Origin: Gemmatimonadales bacterium UBA4456
GTDB taxonomy: Bacteria > Gemmatimonadota > Gemmatimonadetes > Longimicrobiales > Gaopeijiaceae
Direction of reading: 5' to 3'
DNA: 64,000 nt
Assembly (NCBI GenBank): GCA_002390225.1
Contig: DGOW01000082.1
Coordinates: 62,001 to 126,000, forward strand
The notes under the pieces are model-generated. The model saw only the letters and a program-made list of their open reading frames with translations. It had not been told where the DNA came from and ran no database searches. This document shows, in pieces, positions 60,177 to 64,000 of this stretch; position 1 is the stretch's first letter, and each line of letters opens with the position of its first letter. The position numbers and the translations under genes are program-made.

Positions 60177-60910
60177 GTGACGAGTTGAAGCGGGACGCCT
60201 CCGAGGAGGCACGGCCGCCCCGGACCGAACTCCCGATCCTGAGTCAGCCCGGGGCGGAGAGTTCGCTGCCGATGGATCGGCGTCAGGCCCTGAAAGTCAT
60301 GGCAATCGCGGCCGCGGCACCATCCGTCGTCTCGTGCACACCAGAGGCTGAGGTTGATCCGGCAGCGCTACCAGCACCTGTCAGCAATCCCAAGGCCGCC
60401 GGGACGGCGTGGGATCCCGACCTGGTTGCTCCATCGGTACCTTGGCAGCGTACGCTCACGCCGGACGAACTCGAATCTCTCGCGGCGATCGCGGATGTGA
60501 TCATCCCGGCCGACGACCGGTCACCGTCAGGGAGTCAGGTCGGCGCACACGACTTCATCGACGAGTGGGTCAGTGCCCCATACGACGGGAATGAGAATGA
60601 TCTCGTACTCGTGCGTGGCGGAGTCGTCTGGCTCGATCGGGAAGCTGCGGAGCGCTTCGGACAAGGGCAGCGGTTCAGGACACTGGCCCCTGAACAGCAG
60701 CATGCGATCTGTGACGACATCTGCTTTCTTCCAAATGCTGCAGAAGGGTATGAGGCCGCGGCCCGGTTCTTCGATCGGGTGCGAGACCTGACGTCGACTG
60801 CCTTCTGGACGACTCAGGTCGGAATGGACGATCTGGGGTACGTCGGCAACGTGCCGCTCGCGCAGTGGGATCCCCCGCCCCAGGAGGTGCTTCGGCACTT
60901 GGGGCTCTAA
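60173..60910 (+). CDS. Gluconate 2-dehydrogenase subunit 3-type Tat small subunit
   Basis: 245 residues from the ATG at 60173 (ATGA overlap with the GMC gene); the frame upstream is a shadow. A longer-than-usual N-terminal region is followed by the Tat signal DRRQALKVMAIAAAAPSVVSC. The subunit-3 domain starts at LTPDELESLAAIADVIIPADD and continues through GAHDFIDEWV to LGYVGNVPLAQWDPP. Known small subunits stabilise and carry the flavin subunit through the Tat pore. The Cys after the Tat signal could be a lipid anchor. No cytochrome c subunit follows. Confidence 0.9.
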   Translation: MSDELKRDASEEARPPRTELPILSQPGAESSLPMDRRQALKVMAIAAAAPSVVSCTPEAEVDPAALPAPVSNPKAAGTAWDPDLVAPSVPWQRTLTPDELESLAAIADVIIPADDRSPSGSQVGAHDFIDEWVSAPYDGNENDLVLVRGGVVWLDREAAERFGQGQRFRTLAPEQQHAICDDICFLPNAAEGYEAAARFFDRVRDLTSTAFWTTQVGMDDLGYVGNVPLAQWDPPPQEVLRHLGL

Positions 60911-60983
60911 TGGCCACGGACACCGGACCTGGGGCCATGCCGACTCGAGCGCACCGGTCCGATCACTTCACCAGCGACACGTC

Positions 60984-62447
60984 ATGACCGATACCAAGTC
61001 AGAAGGAATCAACGCCGATCGTCTTTTCCTCGGGAGCTGTGTTGCACTGATCGCCACGTCCGTCGCATTTGCGACGGTGGGTGCCGTGATGCTTGCGCTC
61101 AAGCGGGAGTTCGTGCTTACGAATGAGGAGGTTGGCTGGATCGGTGGGGCCGCTCTCTGGGGCTTTGCGGTTTCTCAGCTGGCATTCGCGCCCCTGGCGG
61201 ATTCTCTGGGCATGAAAGCGCTGCTGCGCTTTTCGTTCCTTGGGCATCTCATTGGCGCCATCACGATGATCTTTGCCGGCGGCTTCACTACGCTTTTTGT
61301 AGGAGCGCTGGTGATCGCGATGGCCAACGGATTGGTGGAAGCTGCATGCAACCCGCTTGTGGCTGCGCTCTTTCCCGATAACAAGACGGTGAAGCTGAAC
61401 CAGTTCCATGTCTGGTTTCCAGGCGGTGTCGTCATCGGTGGGCTGGCTGCGTTCGGCCTGGATGCCGTGGGAGTGACCGGTTGGCAAATCAAGATCGGGC
61501 TCATTCTGATCCCGACACTCGCCTACGGTGCGCTACTGCTCCGCGAGACATTCCCGCCGACCGAGGGCGTCGAGGCGGGCGTCAGCATGGGCGAAATGTT
61601 CAGCGCTTCATTCACCACACCGCTCATGTGGATCATGCTGATTGCTATGGCGATGACCGCGTCGGTGGAACTGGGGCCGAACCGTTGGGTTCCCGCCGTA
61701 CTTCAGGCAGGCGGGGTCGCAGGGATCCTGGTACTCGTGTGGATCAACGGACTGATGGCCGTCATGCGGTACCGAGCTGGGGATGTCGTACACAGGGCGT
61801 CTCCGACCGGACTTCTTCTGGCCTCCGCGGTCATCTCCGGCGTGGGGCTTCTCGCCTTGAGCTACGCCAGCGGGATCGTCACGACCTTTGCCGCGGCGAC
61901 CGTGTTTGCGCTGGGCGTCTGCTACTTCTGGCCGACAATGCTTGGCGTCGTTTCCGAACGCGTCCCACGATCAGGGGCGCTCGGTCTCGGTCTCATGGGT
62001 ACGGTCGGGATGGCGACGGTCGGCCTTGTAACTGCGCCCCAGATGGGTGCGATCGCCGATCGGTATGCCCATGCTGAGCTGCCCGTTGTCGAGACGGTCC
62101 AGCTGTTTGAGCGAGCTGAGCGGACCTTGGCTACACGGACGGACTCGGATTCTCAGGCGGCCGCCGAGGCGATCGCCATGGTCGCGCGCGCCTGGCAGAC
62201 GAACGACGCGCTGCCGGCTCCGGAGACTGCCAACGCACTTCGGTCGCTGATCGCATCGGATGCGGATGCGGGACTCGTGGGTGAAGCTCAAGAGATTCTC
62301 GGACCAGCTGACAATTTTGGAGGGAAAATTTCCTTCCGCTGGGTGGTGCCTTTGTGCGGCATCCTCACCGTGATCTTTGCCGGTCTCTACTTGCGGGACC
62401 GTAACGCCGGTGGATACCGGATCGAGAGTATCGAGGCGAGCGCGTGA
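60984..62447 (+). CDS. MFS sugar permease with large insert before the last helix
   Basis: 487 residues, 12 membrane helices. LADSLGMKALLRFSFLGH is the loop 2-3 region and VEAACNPLVAALFPDNKT with QFHVWFPGGVVIGG resembles fucose/hexose permeases (FHS-like). Between helices 11 and 12 there is an unusual hydrophilic, helical insert of about 85 residues (roughly 360-445, rich in Ala/Glu/Asp). It probably imports the sugar or keto-sugar released outside. It begins 73 bases after the small subunit and overlaps the next GTG (GTGA). Confidence 0.85.
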   Translation: MTDTKSEGINADRLFLGSCVALIATSVAFATVGAVMLALKREFVLTNEEVGWIGGAALWGFAVSQLAFAPLADSLGMKALLRFSFLGHLIGAITMIFAGGFTTLFVGALVIAMANGLVEAACNPLVAALFPDNKTVKLNQFHVWFPGGVVIGGLAAFGLDAVGVTGWQIKIGLILIPTLAYGALLLRETFPPTEGVEAGVSMGEMFSASFTTPLMWIMLIAMAMTASVELGPNRWVPAVLQAGGVAGILVLVWINGLMAVMRYRAGDVVHRASPTGLLLASAVISGVGLLALSYASGIVTTFAAATVFALGVCYFWPTMLGVVSERVPRSGALGLGLMGTVGMATVGLVTAPQMGAIADRYAHAELPVVETVQLFERAERTLATRTDSDSQAAAEAIAMVARAWQTNDALPAPETANALRSLIASDADAGLVGEAQEILGPADNFGGKISFRWVVPLCGILTVIFAGLYLRDRNAGGYRIESIEASA

Positions 62448-63604
62448 CGCCGATCCGGTACGGTATGGTCGGGGGTGGACCAGGAGCATTCATTGGAGCG
62501 GTGCACCGTATGGCGGCATCGCTCGACCGAGAGTTTGAACTCGTCGCTGGTGCATTCTCAGCCGATCCGTCGAAGTCGCGGGACATGGGTGAAGGACTCG
62601 GACTCCACGGTGGGCGGGTGTATGGCGACTTCCGTGAAATGATCTCTGCCGAGGAAGAGCGGGAAGACGGGATCGATGTCGTTGTGATCGTCACGCCGAA
62701 TCACCTGCATTACCCAGTGGCCCACGCCTGCCTGATGGCTGGCTTGCACGTGATTTGTGATAAGCCGATGACCACGACGACAGAACATGCGGATACGCTG
62801 TGCCATATGGCGTCCGAGCGAGGTCTCGTGTTTGCGGTCACCTACAATTACACGGGCTATCCGATGGTGAAGGAGGCGCGTGAACGCGTGGCAGCTGGTG
62901 AACTCGGCGCACTTCGAAAAGTGGTCGTGGAATACTCCCAGGGCTGGCTCCGGACGCTGCTTGAAGCCGAAGGGCAGAAGCAGGCGGAATGGCGAGGCGA
63001 CCCGGACCGTGCGGGGGTCTCATCGGCTCTAGGGGACATTGGTACCCACGCCTTCAATCTCCTGCACTATGTAACCGGGCTGGAAACCCACCGAGTCTTC
63101 GCCGATGCAGGCACTGTTGTCGAAGGACGGGTTTTGGAAGATGATGCGACGGTCCTCCTCGAACTCGACCGCGGAGTGCGCGGTGTCATGCTCGTATCGC
63201 AGGTGGCGACCGGGGAACGGAATCACCTCCGCCTTCGTGTGTATGGGGCAGACGGCGCTCTCGACTGGTGTCAGGAAGATCCGAACCGTCTTCGACTTCT
63301 CGATCCGGACGGAACAGAGACAATGCTCTTTCGCGGTGGTGAGCTCGGGGCTGGTGCCGTGGACGCTACGCGGCTCCCTGGCGGTCATCCAGAGGGCTTC
63401 ATCGAGGCGTTCGCGAACATCTATCGGGGAGTGGCCAGGGCGATCCGAAACGAGGGCGATGAAGGCGAGGCCGCTCCTGACTACCCTACCGTGCAAGATG
63501 GCTGCGTCGGCGTGCATTTCGTACACCGCGCCGTGGAGAGCAGTCAGTCGAAGACATGGGTGGAAATGAGTCAGGTCTCGGCCAACATGGACACGACGAT
63601 ATGA
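62444..63604 (+). CDS. Cytoplasmic Gfo/Idh/MocA-family sugar oxidoreductase
   Basis: 386 residues from a GTG at 62444 (GTGA overlap with the permease). No signal peptide. Cofactor motif YGMVGGGPGAFIGAVHRMA, VVVIVTPNHLHYPVAHACL, catalytic-lysine motif VICDKPMTTTTEHAD and SSALGDIGTHAFNLLHYVTGL. A NAD(P)-linked enzyme of this type could reduce a 3-keto sugar or oxidise the free sugar in the cytoplasm. The stop overlaps the next ATG (ATGA). Confidence 0.9.
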   Translation: MTPIRYGMVGGGPGAFIGAVHRMAASLDREFELVAGAFSADPSKSRDMGEGLGLHGGRVYGDFREMISAEEEREDGIDVVVIVTPNHLHYPVAHACLMAGLHVICDKPMTTTTEHADTLCHMASERGLVFAVTYNYTGYPMVKEARERVAAGELGALRKVVVEYSQGWLRTLLEAEGQKQAEWRGDPDRAGVSSALGDIGTHAFNLLHYVTGLETHRVFADAGTVVEGRVLEDDATVLLELDRGVRGVMLVSQVATGERNHLRLRVYGADGALDWCQEDPNRLRLLDPDGTETMLFRGGELGAGAVDATRLPGGHPEGFIEAFANIYRGVARAIRNEGDEGEAAPDYPTVQDGCVGVHFVHRAVESSQSKTWVEMSQVSANMDTTI

Positions 63605-64000
63605 GTATCTGGAACGATCGTGTGGGGGGGGCTCGCCCTGTTACGCTGTTCACGGGTCAGTGGGCAGATCTTACGCTGGCACAACTGGCGGAAAAAGCCG
63701 CTCAGTGGGGATACGACGGACTCGAGCTTGCTTGCTGGGGAGATCATTTCGATGTCCATCAGGCGTCCTCTGATCCAGCCTACTGCGTCGCGCATCGCGA
63801 GATGCTCGGCGCGCACGACCTCGATGTGTTCGCGGTGAGTAATCACCTCGTGGGCCAGGCAGTGTGTGATCCGATCGACGAGCGGCATCGGTCGATTTTG
63901 CCCGAGCACGTATGGGGGGACGGCGAGCCGGAGGGTGTTCGCGAACGAGCCGCGGAGGAAATGAAGCTCACCGCCCGTGCAGCAGCGAACATGGGTGTCC
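63601..64000 (+). CDS. Sugar phosphate isomerase/epimerase-like protein (3' end cut by window)
   Basis: Starts with ATG at 63601 and is open to the window edge (133 codons). It begins MSIWNDRVGGARPVTLFTGQ, then WADLTLAQLAEKAAQWGYDG and LELACWGDHFDV, the first two strand-helix units of an AP endonuclease-2-type TIM barrel, followed by VFAVSNHLVGQAVCDP. No signal peptide, so it is the cytoplasmic counterpart of the exported isomerase at 57580. It likely acts after the cytoplasmic Gfo/Idh enzyme. Confidence 0.85.
   Translation, partial: MSIWNDRVGGARPVTLFTGQWADLTLAQLAEKAAQWGYDGLELACWGDHFDVHQASSDPAYCVAHREMLGAHDLDVFAVSNHLVGQAVCDPIDERHRSILPEHVWGDGEPEGVRERAAEEMKLTARAAANMGV

Noticed and set aside
1..64000. 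tRNA, rRNA, CRISPR arrays, insertion sequences, prophage
   Set aside because: Looked for cloverleaf ends, direct repeats and transposase motifs in all gaps and found none; by-eye inspection cannot exclude a degenerate case.

Overview
The window reads as a chromosomal segment of a high-GC, Gram-negative bacterium with an outer membrane (KDO transferase, many lipoproteins, a DUF5916 protein predicted to end in an outer-membrane barrel). Many exported proteins carry Tat-type twin-arginine signals. The mix of DUF5916, DUF5107-TPR, UMF1-type MFS and a decayed kinase/TolB-propeller tail suggests Gemmatimonadota; this placement is inference from gene content, not a phylogeny. No rRNA, tRNA, CRISPR, phage or insertion sequence was found, and no gene-free stretch exceeds 300 bases.

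Left part (1-20.5 kb): a sulfur/persulfide module on the minus strand (ArsR regulator, two YeeE/YedE half-transporters, and a persulfide dioxygenase that runs off the edge) with an operator-like palindrome over its promoter. Next come a secreted DUF5107-TPR protein, an M28 peptidase coupled to formate-THF ligase, a DUF5916 protein, a MATE pump, a Tat-exported sulfite-oxidase-like molybdoenzyme, a putative aminopeptidase lipoprotein, a lone MshEN-type protein, and a waaA-rhodanese-DUF4015 operon.

Middle (20.5-49 kb): an MsbA-like ABC exporter and a complete eight-gene his operon in the order G-D-C-H-A-B-F-IE. The his operon is preceded by a leader peptide with five consecutive histidines and a terminator, a textbook attenuator that is too short for ordinary gene calling. 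Divergent from it lie uvrA, a GT2-Rossmann fusion, gyrA coupled to a threonine dehydratase-like gene, a HAD phosphatase and a DsbA-like protein. On the minus strand follow a MocA/XdhC/DUF402 set, a FadB-type beta-oxidation enzyme, a lipoprotein with a strong terminator, an M23 protein, and the accA-ricT-metG operon.

Right part (49-64 kb): an SDR-MFS pair, a UMF1-type MFS, an M20 amidohydrolase, a RidA-like lipoprotein and another SDR. The last 8.7 kb is a tightly coupled plus-strand sugar cluster. It encodes a Tat Gfo/Idh, a DUF1080 lipoprotein, a Tat sugar isomerase, a GMC oxidoreductase with its Tat small subunit, an MFS permease, and a second, cytoplasmic Gfo/Idh plus isomerase. I read this as a two-compartment pathway that oxidises a glycoside to its 3-keto form, cleaves it outside the cytoplasm, imports the product and reduces or isomerises it inside. 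This cluster and the his attenuator are the most interesting parts of the window.
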